DNA from: Pseudomonadota bacterium
GTDB taxonomy: Bacteria; Myxococcota; Myxococcia; Myxococcales; Myxococcaceae
Reading direction: 5' to 3'
DNA: 64,000 nt
NCBI GenBank assembly: GCA_023426545.1
Contig: JAFAAN010000071.1
Location: 20,581 to 84,580, forward strand
In this document: positions 9,124-17,726 of the stretch, piece after piece
Numbering within the stretch: position 1 is the stretch's first letter
Layout of the letters: each line of letters begins with the position of its first letter
Position numbers and translations under genes: made by a program
The notes under the pieces: generated by a model
What the model was told of the DNA's origin: nothing
Database searches by the model: none
What the model saw: the letters and a program-made list of their open reading frames with translations, nothing else

Positions 9124-10875
9124 GTGCCGCATGACACCGCGCTCATTGCCACCATTGCCGTTGGACTCGGTCTGGCCTTCGTTGGTGGGTTCGTCGCTCG
9201 ATGGCTGAAGCTCCCACCCTTGGTGGGCTATTTGCTTGCGGGCGTGGCCGTGGGGCCATTCACTCCGGGCTTCGTGGCGGATGGCGGGCTCGCCGGCCAG
9301 CTGGCGGAGATTGGCGTCATCCTCCTGATGTTCGGCGTGGGGATTCACTTCTCCATCAAGGACCTGCTCGCCGTGCGCAACATCGCGGTGCCGGGCGCCA
9401 TCGTGCAGATCGCGGTGGCCACCGTGATGGGCGCCGTGGTGGCGCACTGGTGGGGCTGGAGTCTGGGCGCGGGGCTCGTGTTCGGCCTGGCGCTGTCGAC
9501 CGCGAGCACCGTGGTGCTGCTGCGCGCGCTAGAGGAGCGTGGGATTCTCGACTCGGTGAACGGCCGCATCGCGGTGGGCTGGCTGATTGTCGAGGACCTG
9601 GCGATGGTGCTTGCCCTGGTGCTGTTGCCGGCGCTGGGCAATGTCTTGGGGACCGCCGAGGCGCAGCCGTCTGTCGCGGAGGAGGGGGGGAGCCTCTTCC
9701 TGACCCTGGCCCTCACCCTGGGGAAGGTCTGCCTCTTCGTGGCGCTGATGGTCGTCGCCGGCAAGCGGCTGGTGCCGTGGCTCCTGTCACAGGTGGCCAA
9801 GACGGGCTCCCGTGAGCTGTTCACGCTGTCGGTGCTGGCGGTGTCGCTGGGCATCGCGTTCGGGGCCGCCGCGCTCTTCGGCGTCTCGTTCGCGCTGGGG
9901 GCGTTCTTCGCCGGCGTGGTGGTGAGCGAGTCGGAGCTCAGTCATCGCGTGGCGGAGGACTCGCTTCCGCTCCAGGACGCGTTCGCGGTGCTGTTCTTCG
10001 TGTCCGTCGGCATGCTCTTCGACCCGATGGTGCTGGTGCAGCAGCCGCTCCAGATTCTCGCCGTGGTGCTCATCGTCATCCTGGGCAAGTCGCTGGCGGC
10101 CTTCTTCATCGTGCTGGCGTTCCGCTACCCGGTGAACACCGCCCTCACCGTGTCCGCGAGCCTGGCGCAGATTGGCGAGTTCTCGTTCATCCTGGTGGGG
10201 TTGGGCGTCGCGCTCGGGCTGCTGCCGAAAGATGGCCAGAGCCTGGTGCTGTGCGGCGCGCTGCTGTCCATCACCCTGAACCCGCTCGTCTTCAAGACCA
10301 TCGACCCGATGCTGGCGTGGTTGCGCCGCCACCCGAGGTTCGCCGCGCGGATGGAGCACCCGGACGAGGACGAGCTGTGCGACCTGCCCATCGGCATGGG
10401 CGACGTGCAGCTTCGGGAGCACGCGGTGCTGATTGGCTATGGGCGCGTGGGCGGCGTGATTGGCCAGAGCCTGACGGAGCAGAAGATCCCCTTCGTGGTG
10501 GTGGAACAGAACCGCGAGTATGTCGAGCGCCTCCGCGAGGAGGGCGTGCCCGCCATCTATGGCGATGCGGCCGTGCCCGGCATCCTGGAGCACGCGCATC
10601 TCGACAAAGCCTCGATTCTCATCGTCGCCACGCCGGACGCGCTGCAGGCCCGAGAAATCGTGGCGCAGGCCAAAGGGGTCAACGCCTCGCTGCCCGCCGT
10701 GGTGCGCACGCATGGCGACGAGGAGCGGGCCTACCTGGAGTCATTGGGGGTGGACCGGGTGGTGATGGGCGAGCACGCGCTGGCGCGGAGCATGCTCGAC
10801 TACGTCCTGGAGCGCCTGGCCGCGCTGAAGCGAGTGCCCGTGATGCAGGCACCCGTGAATGCCCTGGTGCCTTGA
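9124..10875 (+). CDS. KefB/RosB-type monovalent cation:proton antiporter with TrkA-N domain
   Basis: A 583-residue CPA2-family transporter. The first about 400 residues form roughly 12 membrane segments beginning with ALIATIAVGLGLAFVGGF, with the family GYLLAGVAVGP segment near 40. The C-terminal part is a TrkA-N/RCK Rossmann domain (VLIGYGRVGGVIG near 432 with the downstream acidic E in VVVEQN) that binds NAD(H) and gates the channel. The chemistry is K+ or Na+ exchange for H+; the exact ion cannot be told. I chose the GTG at 9124 because CAGGGAG lies 9 nt upstream and the membrane helix starts right after it. Upstream in-frame starts would add 33 charged residues. Confidence 0.9.
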   Translation: MPHDTALIATIAVGLGLAFVGGFVARWLKLPPLVGYLLAGVAVGPFTPGFVADGGLAGQLAEIGVILLMFGVGIHFSIKDLLAVRNIAVPGAIVQIAVATVMGAVVAHWWGWSLGAGLVFGLALSTASTVVLLRALEERGILDSVNGRIAVGWLIVEDLAMVLALVLLPALGNVLGTAEAQPSVAEEGGSLFLTLALTLGKVCLFVALMVVAGKRLVPWLLSQVAKTGSRELFTLSVLAVSLGIAFGAAALFGVSFALGAFFAGVVVSESELSHRVAEDSLPLQDAFAVLFFVSVGMLFDPMVLVQQPLQILAVVLIVILGKSLAAFFIVLAFRYPVNTALTVSASLAQIGEFSFILVGLGVALGLLPKDGQSLVLCGALLSITLNPLVFKTIDPMLAWLRRHPRFAARMEHPDEDELCDLPIGMGDVQLREHAVLIGYGRVGGVIGQSLTEQKIPFVVVEQNREYVERLREEGVPAIYGDAAVPGILEHAHLDKASILIVATPDALQAREIVAQAKGVNASLPAVVRTHGDEERAYLESLGVDRVVMGEHALARSMLDYVLERLAALKRVPVMQAPVNALVP

Positions 10876-10936
10876 GGCAGGCCGGACCCGCCGCCGCGGT
10901 TTGACGCGTCCACCGCGCGGCGTCCGTGATTGAAGC

Positions 10937-10963
10937 GGCCGAGGCGCCAGGAGCGCCTCGGCC
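10937..10963. terminator. Bidirectional hairpin between antiporter and icmF
   Basis: A perfect 11-bp GC-rich stem (GGCCGAGGCGC with its complement) and a 5-nt loop sit between the convergent antiporter and icmF genes. There is no T-run on either strand, so its efficiency as an intrinsic terminator is uncertain. Confidence 0.5.
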
Positions 10964-11012
10964 CGTGGTTCCAGTCTCCGCGTCCACCCGGACGGGGACG
11001 CGGCGGCTGGGG

Positions 11013-14000
11013 CTACATGTTGCGCCGGTACTGCCCGCCCACCTCGTACAGCGCGCGGGAGAGCTGGCCGAGCGTGCAGACCTTACAGGCATCCATCAGC
11101 GCGGCGAAGATGTTGCCATTGTCGAGCGCCGCGCGGCGCACGGCCTCCAGCGCCTTGGGCGCCGTCTCCGCGTTCCGCTTCCAGAAGGCGTCGCGCGACG
11201 TGATGGCGTAGTTCTTCTCCTCCGTCGTGGCGCGAATGACCTCGGGCGGCGCCACCGTTGGCGAGCCCTTGGGGTCCAGGAAGGTGTTCACGCCGATGAT
11301 GGGCAGCGTCCCGTCATGCTTCAGCGTCTCGTAGTAGAGCGACTCCTCCTGAATCTTGGAGCGCTGGTACATGCGCTCCATGGCGCCGAGCACGCCGCCG
11401 CGCTCGGAGATGGCGCGGAACTCCGTGAGCACCGCGGCTTCCACCAGGTCGGTCAGCTCCTCGATGATGAACGCGCCCTGGTTGGGGTTCTCGTTCTTGG
11501 CGAGGCCGAACTCCTTGTTGATGACGAGCTGGATGGCGAGCGCGCGGCGCACGCTCTCCTCGGTGGGCGTGGTGATGGCCTCGTCATAGGCGTTGGTGTG
11601 CAGCGAGTTGCAGTTGTCGTTGAGCGCGAGCAACGCCTGCAGCGTGGTCCGGATGTCGTTGAAGGCAATCTCCTGCGCGTGCAGGCTCCGGCCGGACGTC
11701 TGGATGTGGTACTTGAGCTTCTGCGAGCGGTCGTTGCCGCCGTACTTGTCCCGGATGGCCTTGGCCCAGATGCGGCGCGCCACGCGGCCGAGCACCGCGT
11801 ACTCGGGGTCCATCCCGTTCGAGAAGAAGAACGAGAGGTTGGGCGCGAAGTCGTCGATGTGCATCCCGCGCGACAGGTAGTACTCGACGAAGGTGAACCC
11901 GTTGGCCAGCGTGAAGGCGAGCTGGGAGATGGGGTTCGCCCCGGCCTCCGCGATGTGGTAGCCGGAGATGGACACCGAGTAGAAGTTCCGCACCTTCTGG
12001 TCGATGAAGTACTGCTGGATGTCGCCCATCACCCGCAGGGCGAACTCCGTGGAGAAGATGCAGGTGTTCTGCGCCTGGTCCTCCTTCAGGATGTCCGCCT
12101 GCACGGTGCCGCGCACCGCCTGGAGCGTCTTCGCGCGGATGCGCTCGTAGACCTCGCGCGGCAGCACCTCGTCGCCGGACACGCCGAGCAGAAGCAGGCC
12201 CAGGCCGTCATTGCCCTGCGGCAAATCACCCTGGTAGCGCGGACGCGGCAGCCCGCGCTGCTGGTAGAGGGCGTCGATCTTCTTCTCGACCTCCTCGACC
12301 TTGCCATTCTCGCGGATCCACTTCTCGCACTGCTGGTCCACCGCGGCGTTGAGGAAGAAGCCGAGCAGCATCGGCGCGGGGCCGTTGATGGTCATCGACA
12401 CCGAGGTGGACGGGTCCGCCAGGTCGAAGCCGGAGTAGAGCTTCTTCGCGTCGTCCACGTTGGCGATGGACACGCCCGAGTTGCCCACCTTGCCGTAGAT
12501 GTCCGGCCGGTGGTCCGGGTCCTCGCCGTACAGCGTCACCGAGTCGAAGGCCGTGGACAGCCGCTTGGCGGGCAGGCCGTTCGAGACGTAGTGGAAGCGC
12601 TTGTTCGTGCGCTCGGGGCCGCCCTCGCCGGCGAACATCCGGGCCGGGTCCTCGCCCTCACGCTTGAGCGGGAAGACGCCGGCGGTGAAGGGGAAGGCGC
12701 CCGGGGCATTCTCCCGCAGCAGCCAGGTGAGGATGTCGCCCCAGTCCTCGTAGCGGGGGAGGGCGATCTTGGGCACGCGCAGGTGCGACAGCGTCTCCGT
12801 GTAGAGGTCCAGCTCGATGACGCGGTCGCGGACCTGGAACTGGTACTTGGACGCGGCGTAGCGGCGCTTCGTCGCCGGCCACTCGGCCAGCAGCCGCCGG
12901 CAGTCGGCGTGGAGCCGCGACTCCAGGTCGCGGTACAGCTCCACCAGCTCGCTCAGGTAGGCGGGCTCGCCCTCGACGCGCTCGGTGACCTGCACCGTGT
13001 CCGAGGCGTCCTTGGGCTCGACGATTTCCAGGCGCTTCTTGCCCACGTTGGTGCGCAGCGCCTCGATGGTGCCGTGGAGCTGGTACATGCGCCGGGCGAT
13101 GGCGGCCTGGGCCCTCACGAAGCCGTCGTAGGACTCGCAGGCCTCCACGATCTCCGCCAGGTAGCGCGTGCGCTCGGGCGGGATGATCCACTTCTTCTCG
13201 CTCATCCCCGGCGTGAGCTCGAAGCTGGACTTCAGCGGCGCGCCTGTCTTCGAGGCGAGGACGTCGATGATGGCCCGGTAGAGCTGGTTCATCCCCGGGT
13301 CGTTGAACTGCGAGGCGATGGTGCCGTACACGGGCACGGCATCATCCGGGGTGGAGAAGGCGTTGTGGTTGCGCTTCCACTGCTTGCGCACGTCGCGCAG
13401 CGCGTCCAGCGAGCCGCGCTTGTCGAACTTGTTGATGGCGATGAGGTCCGCGAAGTCGAGCATGTCGATCTTCTCGAGCTGCGTCGCCGCGCCGTACTCG
13501 GCCGTCATGACGTAGAGCGCCACGTCCGAGTGCTCGGTGATTTCGGTGTCCGACTGGCCGATGCCGGACGTCTCCACCACGATGAGGTCGAAGCCCGCGG
13601 CCTTGCAGATTTCGATGGAGTCGCCCACGTGCTTGGACAGGGCGAGGTTGCTCTGACGGGTGGCCATCGAGCGCATGTACACGCGCGGGCTGTCGATGGC
13701 GTTCATCCGGATGCGGTCGCCCAGGAGCGCGCCGCCGGACTTGCGCTTGGACGGGTCCACGGACAGCACGGCGAGCGTCTTGTCGGGGAAGTCCGCGAGG
13801 AAGCGCCGGACGAGCTCGTCCACGAGGCTGGACTTGCCCGCGCCGCCGGTGCCGGTGATGCCCAGCACGGGCACGCGCGGCCCCTTGGCCTGGATGTGGG
13901 CCATGGCCTCACGCAGGGCCGCGCCCTCGGAGGCGAAGTTCTCCGCGATGGTGATGAGCGGGGCGACCCGCGAGGGCTCGCGCAGCGAGGGCGCGTCGAG

Positions 14001-14480
14001 CAGGGGCGCGAAGTCCGCGGGCCGCTTCTCGAAGTCACACTGGGAGATGAGGTCGTCAATCATCCCCTGGAGGCCCATGGCCCGGCCGTCGTCCGGCGAG
14101 TAGATGCGCGTGACGCCGTAGCGGTGGAGCTCTTCAATCTCCGAGGGGAGGATGGTGCCGCCGCCGCCGCCGAAGACCTTGATGTTGGCCTTCCGCTCGC
14201 GCAGCAGGTCAATCATGTACTTGAAGAACTCGACGTGACCGCCCTGGTAGGAGGTGATGGCGATACCCTGCACGTCCTCCTGGATGGCGCAGTCGACGAT
14301 CTCCGCCACCGAGCGGTTGTGCCCCAGGTGGATGATTTCCGCGCCCGAGGCCTGCATGAGCCGGCGCATCACGTTGATGGCGGCGTCATGCCCGTCGAAC
14401 AGGGAGGCGGCCGTCACGATGCGGACGTGGAAACGGGGCTTGTAGGGCTGGGGAACGGGGGTCTGCTGGACGTTTCGCAC
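11013..14480 (-). CDS. icmF: Fused isobutyryl-CoA mutase (IcmF)
   Basis: A 1155-residue B12-dependent acyl-CoA mutase in the fused IcmF layout. The N-terminal cobalamin domain has the DGHD motif (VTAASLFDGHDAAIN, residues about 17-32) and EIIHLGHNRSV. A MeaI-type GTPase chaperone domain has the P-loop GITGTGGAGKSS near 203 and NKFDKRG. The C-terminal half is the acyl-CoA-binding TIM barrel. IcmF interconverts isobutyryl- and n-butyryl-CoA, and homologues accept isovaleryl/pivalyl-CoA; myxobacteria rely on isovaleryl-CoA for iso-branched lipids, so the latter is of interest. I set the GTG at 14480 as start: TACTGT lies 7 nt before it (leaderless) and homologues begin a few residues before the cobalamin domain. 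The next gene upstream ends 76 bp away. Confidence 0.93.
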   Translation of the reverse strand: MRNVQQTPVPQPYKPRFHVRIVTAASLFDGHDAAINVMRRLMQASGAEIIHLGHNRSVAEIVDCAIQEDVQGIAITSYQGGHVEFFKYMIDLLRERKANIKVFGGGGGTILPSEIEELHRYGVTRIYSPDDGRAMGLQGMIDDLISQCDFEKRPADFAPLLDAPSLREPSRVAPLITIAENFASEGAALREAMAHIQAKGPRVPVLGITGTGGAGKSSLVDELVRRFLADFPDKTLAVLSVDPSKRKSGGALLGDRIRMNAIDSPRVYMRSMATRQSNLALSKHVGDSIEICKAAGFDLIVVETSGIGQSDTEITEHSDVALYVMTAEYGAATQLEKIDMLDFADLIAINKFDKRGSLDALRDVRKQWKRNHNAFSTPDDAVPVYGTIASQFNDPGMNQLYRAIIDVLASKTGAPLKSSFELTPGMSEKKWIIPPERTRYLAEIVEACESYDGFVRAQAAIARRMYQLHGTIEALRTNVGKKRLEIVEPKDASDTVQVTERVEGEPAYLSELVELYRDLESRLHADCRRLLAEWPATKRRYAASKYQFQVRDRVIELDLYTETLSHLRVPKIALPRYEDWGDILTWLLRENAPGAFPFTAGVFPLKREGEDPARMFAGEGGPERTNKRFHYVSNGLPAKRLSTAFDSVTLYGEDPDHRPDIYGKVGNSGVSIANVDDAKKLYSGFDLADPSTSVSMTINGPAPMLLGFFLNAAVDQQCEKWIRENGKVEEVEKKIDALYQQRGLPRPRYQGDLPQGNDGLGLLLLGVSGDEVLPREVYERIRAKTLQAVRGTVQADILKEDQAQNTCIFSTEFALRVMGDIQQYFIDQKVRNFYSVSISGYHIAEAGANPISQLAFTLANGFTFVEYYLSRGMHIDDFAPNLSFFFSNGMDPEYAVLGRVARRIWAKAIRDKYGGNDRSQKLKYHIQTSGRSLHAQEIAFNDIRTTLQALLALNDNCNSLHTNAYDEAITTPTEESVRRALAIQLVINKEFGLAKNENPNQGAFIIEELTDLVEAAVLTEFRAISERGGVLGAMERMYQRSKIQEESLYYETLKHDGTLPIIGVNTFLDPKGSPTVAPPEVIRATTEEKNYAITSRDAFWKRNAETAPKALEAVRRAALDNGNIFAALMDACKVCTLGQLSRALYEVGGQYRRNM

Positions 14481-14487
14481 GGCGCGT

Positions 14488-14493
14488 ACAGTA
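14488..14493 (-). promoter_or_regulatory. -10 hexamer TACTGT of icmF
   Basis: TACTGT on the minus strand lies 7 nt before the GTG start of icmF, with no ribosome site between. This fits a leaderless transcript and supports the chosen start. It also suggests icmF is transcribed separately from the mutase operon upstream. Confidence 0.4.
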
Positions 14494-14556
14494 AGAGCGC
14501 CGTGAATGCCGAGGCAAGGGATTGGAGCGCGACTGACCGCTCCACGACGCGGCCTG

Positions 14557-15540
14557 TCAGGCCCTCGTTTCGGGGAGGAACGCGCCCAGCACCCGCAGTG
14601 CGGCCGAGGTGGGCGTGACGCGCCCTTCACGCACGTCCGCCTCCAGCGTGGGCACCAGCGCGGACACCCCGGGGTGCGCACGCAGGGCCGTCCGGAGCCC
14701 GTCCTGCACCATGGTCCACATCCACTGCACCTGTTGCGCCTTGCGGCGGCGCTGGAGCGTGCCAGTGGCCTCGTCGCGGCCGAGCCGCCCCTCGACGGAG
14801 CTCCACAGCTTCTCGATGCCGCTGCCCTCCAGGGCGCTGCAGGTGGTGACCTCCGGCTCGGCGCCCGGGCGCATCAGGTGCAACGCGGCGCGTAGCTCCG
14901 AGCGGGCCCGCTCGGCCCGGGGCTTGTTGTCGCCGTCCGCCTTGTTGATGGCGAGCATGTCCGCCAGCTCGAGGATGCCGCGCTTGATGCCCTGCAGCTC
15001 GTCCCCGGCGCCCGCCAGCATGAGCACCAGGTAGAAGTCCACCAGGTCGGCGACGACGGTCTCCGACTGGCCCACGCCCACCGTCTCCACCAGCACCACG
15101 TCGAAGCCCGCCGCTTCGCACAGGAGCAGCGTCTCGCGCGTCTTGCGCGCCACGCCGCCCAGCGTGCCGCTGGAGGGGCTGGGGCGGATGTAGGCCGCGG
15201 TCTCCCGGGACAGCCGCGCCATGCGCGTCTTGTCACCCAGGATGCTGCCGCCGGACACGGTGCTGGACGGGTCGATGGCCAGCACCGCCACGCGCCGGCC
15301 GGCGCCCACCAGGTGCATGCCCAGCGCGTCGATGAACGTGCTCTTGCCCACGCCGGGCACGCCGCTGATGCCCACGCGCCGGCTGCCGCCCGTGTGGGGG
15401 AGCAGCCGCGTGAGGACTTCCTGTGCGAGCGCGGCGTGGCGCGGGTGCTCGCTCTCCACCAGGGTGATGGCGCGCGCGAGCATGGCGCGGTCGCCCGCGC
15501 GCACGCCGTCCACGTAGGTGTCCGCGGGCAGCGGCTTCAC
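14557..15540 (-). CDS. meaB: Methylmalonyl-CoA mutase-associated GTPase MeaB
   Basis: A 327-residue G3E-family GTPase (ArgK/MeaB). It chaperones delivery and repair of adenosylcobalamin on methylmalonyl-CoA mutase. The P-loop GVPGVGKST is near 60, the Mg/DPSS segment IDPSSTVSGGSILGDKTRM follows, then ETVGVGQSE (switch region) and NKADGD (base specificity). The GTG start overlaps the large mutase subunit's stop as GTGA (15537-15540), so the two genes are translationally coupled. A longer upstream frame exists but runs through scpA and has no ribosome site. Confident call. Confidence 0.93.
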   Translation of the reverse strand: MKPLPADTYVDGVRAGDRAMLARAITLVESEHPRHAALAQEVLTRLLPHTGGSRRVGISGVPGVGKSTFIDALGMHLVGAGRRVAVLAIDPSSTVSGGSILGDKTRMARLSRETAAYIRPSPSSGTLGGVARKTRETLLLCEAAGFDVVLVETVGVGQSETVVADLVDFYLVLMLAGAGDELQGIKRGILELADMLAINKADGDNKPRAERARSELRAALHLMRPGAEPEVTTCSALEGSGIEKLWSSVEGRLGRDEATGTLQRRRKAQQVQWMWTMVQDGLRTALRAHPGVSALVPTLEADVREGRVTPTSAALRVLGAFLPETRA

Positions 15541-17726
15541 GCCTCCTCCAGCGCGGCGGCCAGCTTGTCGAGCAGCTCGAGGGCCGCCTTCGAGATGACC
15601 GTGCCCGGGCCGAAGATGGCCGCGGCGCCCGCGGCGCGCAGCGCGTCGTAGTCCTGCGCGGGGATGACGCCGCCCACGACGACCATGATGTCCTCGCGGC
15701 CCAGCGCCTTGAGCGCGTCCTTGAGCTGCGGCACCAGCGTCAGGTGCCCGGCGGCGAGCGAGCTGGCGCCCACCACGTGTACGTCGTTCTCCACCGCCTG
15801 GCGCGCGGACTCCTCCGGCGTCTGGAACAGCGGGCCGATGTCCACGTCGAAGCCCAGGTCCGCGAACGCGGTGGCGATGACCTTCTGGCCGCGGTCGTGC
15901 CCGTCCTGCCCCATCTTCGCGATGAGGATGCGCGGCCTGCGGCCGAAGCGCGCGAGGAACGCGTCGGCCTTCGCGCGCGCCTCGGTGATGCCCTGGGCGT
16001 CCTTGCCCGCCTCGCTGGAGTACACACCCGTCACGCTGCGCACCGTGGCCTCGTAGCGCCCGAACACCTTCTCGAGCGCGTCGCTGATTTCGCCCACCGT
16101 CGCCTTGGCGCGGGCCGCGTCGATGGCCAGCGCCAGCAGGTTGCCCTCGCCGCGCCGGCCCGCCTCGGTGAGCGCGTCCAGCTTCCGGCGGACGTCGTCC
16201 GCGTCGCGCTCGGCGCGCAGCTCGCGCAGGCGCGCAATCTGCGCCTCGCGCACCGCCGAGTTGTCCACCTTGAGAATCTCGATGGAGTCCTCGCGCTCGG
16301 GCGGGTACTTGTTCACGCCGATGATGGCCTGGCGGCCGGAGTCGATGCGCGCCTGGGTGCGCGCCGCCGCCTCCTCGATGCGCAGCTTGGGCAGGCCGGC
16401 CTCGATGGCCTTCGTCATGCCGCCCAGCGCCTCCACCTCCTGGATGTGGGCCCAGGCCTTCCGGGCCAGCTCGTGGGTGAGGCGCTCCACGTAGTAGCTG
16501 CCGCCCCACGGGTCGATGACGCGCGTGGTGCCGCTCTCCAACTGGAGGTAGAGCTGCGTGTTGCGGGCGATGCGCGCGCTGAAGTCGGTGGGCAGCGCGA
16601 TGGCCTCGTCGAGCGAGTTGGTGTGCAGGCTCTGCGTGTGGCCCTGGGTGGCGGCCATGGCCTCCACGCAGGTGCGCACGACGTTGTTGAAGACGTCCTG
16701 CGCGGTGAGGCTCCAGCCGGACGTCTGGCTGTGCGTGCGCAGCGCCAGGCTCTTGTCCGTCTTCGGGGAGAAGCCCTTGATGAGCTTCGCCCACAGCAGC
16801 CGGGCGGCGCGCAGCTTGGCCACTTCCATGAAGAAGTTCATGCCAATGGCCCAGAAGAAGGACAGGCGCGGCGCGAAGGCGTCCACGCCCAGCCCGGCCG
16901 CGAGCCCGGCGCGCACGTACTCCACGCCATCCGCCAGCGTGTAGCCCAGCTCCAGGTCCTGCGTCGCCCCGGCCTCCTGCATGTGGTAGCCGCTGATGCT
17001 GATGCTGTTGAAGCGCGGCATCTTCTCGGCAGTGAAGCGGAAGATGTCGCCGATGATGCGCATCGAGGGGCCGGGCGGGTAGATGTACGTGTTGCGGACC
17101 ATGAACTCCTTGAGGATGTCGTTCTGGATGGTCCCGCTGAGCTGCTCGGGGCGCACGCCCTGCTCCTCGGCGGCGACGACGTAGAGCGCCAGCACCGGGA
17201 GCACCGCCCCGTTCATGGTCATGGACACGCTCATCTGGTCGAGCGGAATCCGGTCGAACAGGATGCGCATGTCCTTGATGGAGTCGATGGCCACGCCCGC
17301 CATGCCCACGTCGCCCGCCACCCGGGGGTGGTCGCTGTCGTAGCCCCGGTGCGTCGCGAGGTCGAAGGCGATGGACAGGCCCTTCTGCCCGGCCGCGAGG
17401 TTGCGGCGGTAGAAGGCGTTGGAGGCCTCGGCCGTGGAGAAGCCGGCGTACTGCCGCACCGTCCAGGGCTGCTGCACGTACATGGTGGAGTAGGGGCCGC
17501 GCACGAAGGGCGGCAGGCCCGGCAGCGAGCCCAGGTGCTCGACGCCCTCCAGGTCCTCGCGCGTGTACACCGGCTTGACGGGGATGCCCTCGGGCGTGTC
17601 CCAGCGCTCGGCGCTCCGCGTGGCCTCGGCGGCCTGGCGCCGCTGCGCGTCACGCGCGGGAGCGGCGGCGTTCGTTTCGGGGGCGTCGAAGTCGATGCCC
17701 GAGAAGTCCGGTACGTGGGTCCGCAT
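15537..17726 (-). CDS. scpA: Methylmalonyl-CoA mutase, large (catalytic) subunit
   Basis: A 729-residue adenosylcobalamin mutase that converts (R)-methylmalonyl-CoA to succinyl-CoA, the last step of propionyl-CoA assimilation. The N-terminal two thirds form the substrate TIM barrel (RGPYSTMYVQQPWTVRQYAGF near 80-100). The C-terminal B12 domain carries GQDGHDRGQKV near 604-614, supplying the cobalt-ligating His. Typical length is about 720-730. Its ATG overlaps the stop of the small subunit (ATGA, 17724-17727) and its stop overlaps the meaB start, so small subunit, large subunit and meaB form one tight operon. Confidence 0.96.
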   Translation of the reverse strand: MRTHVPDFSGIDFDAPETNAAAPARDAQRRQAAEATRSAERWDTPEGIPVKPVYTREDLEGVEHLGSLPGLPPFVRGPYSTMYVQQPWTVRQYAGFSTAEASNAFYRRNLAAGQKGLSIAFDLATHRGYDSDHPRVAGDVGMAGVAIDSIKDMRILFDRIPLDQMSVSMTMNGAVLPVLALYVVAAEEQGVRPEQLSGTIQNDILKEFMVRNTYIYPPGPSMRIIGDIFRFTAEKMPRFNSISISGYHMQEAGATQDLELGYTLADGVEYVRAGLAAGLGVDAFAPRLSFFWAIGMNFFMEVAKLRAARLLWAKLIKGFSPKTDKSLALRTHSQTSGWSLTAQDVFNNVVRTCVEAMAATQGHTQSLHTNSLDEAIALPTDFSARIARNTQLYLQLESGTTRVIDPWGGSYYVERLTHELARKAWAHIQEVEALGGMTKAIEAGLPKLRIEEAAARTQARIDSGRQAIIGVNKYPPEREDSIEILKVDNSAVREAQIARLRELRAERDADDVRRKLDALTEAGRRGEGNLLALAIDAARAKATVGEISDALEKVFGRYEATVRSVTGVYSSEAGKDAQGITEARAKADAFLARFGRRPRILIAKMGQDGHDRGQKVIATAFADLGFDVDIGPLFQTPEESARQAVENDVHVVGASSLAAGHLTLVPQLKDALKALGREDIMVVVGGVIPAQDYDALRAAGAAAIFGPGTVISKAALELLDKLAAALEEA

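Noticed and set aside
10926..14618. A 1230-codon plus-strand open frame opposite icmF
   Set aside because: It is the antisense of a clear IcmF gene; stop-free antisense frames are expected at this GC content and its amino acid mix (His, Arg, Val, Leu-rich) is typical of shadows.
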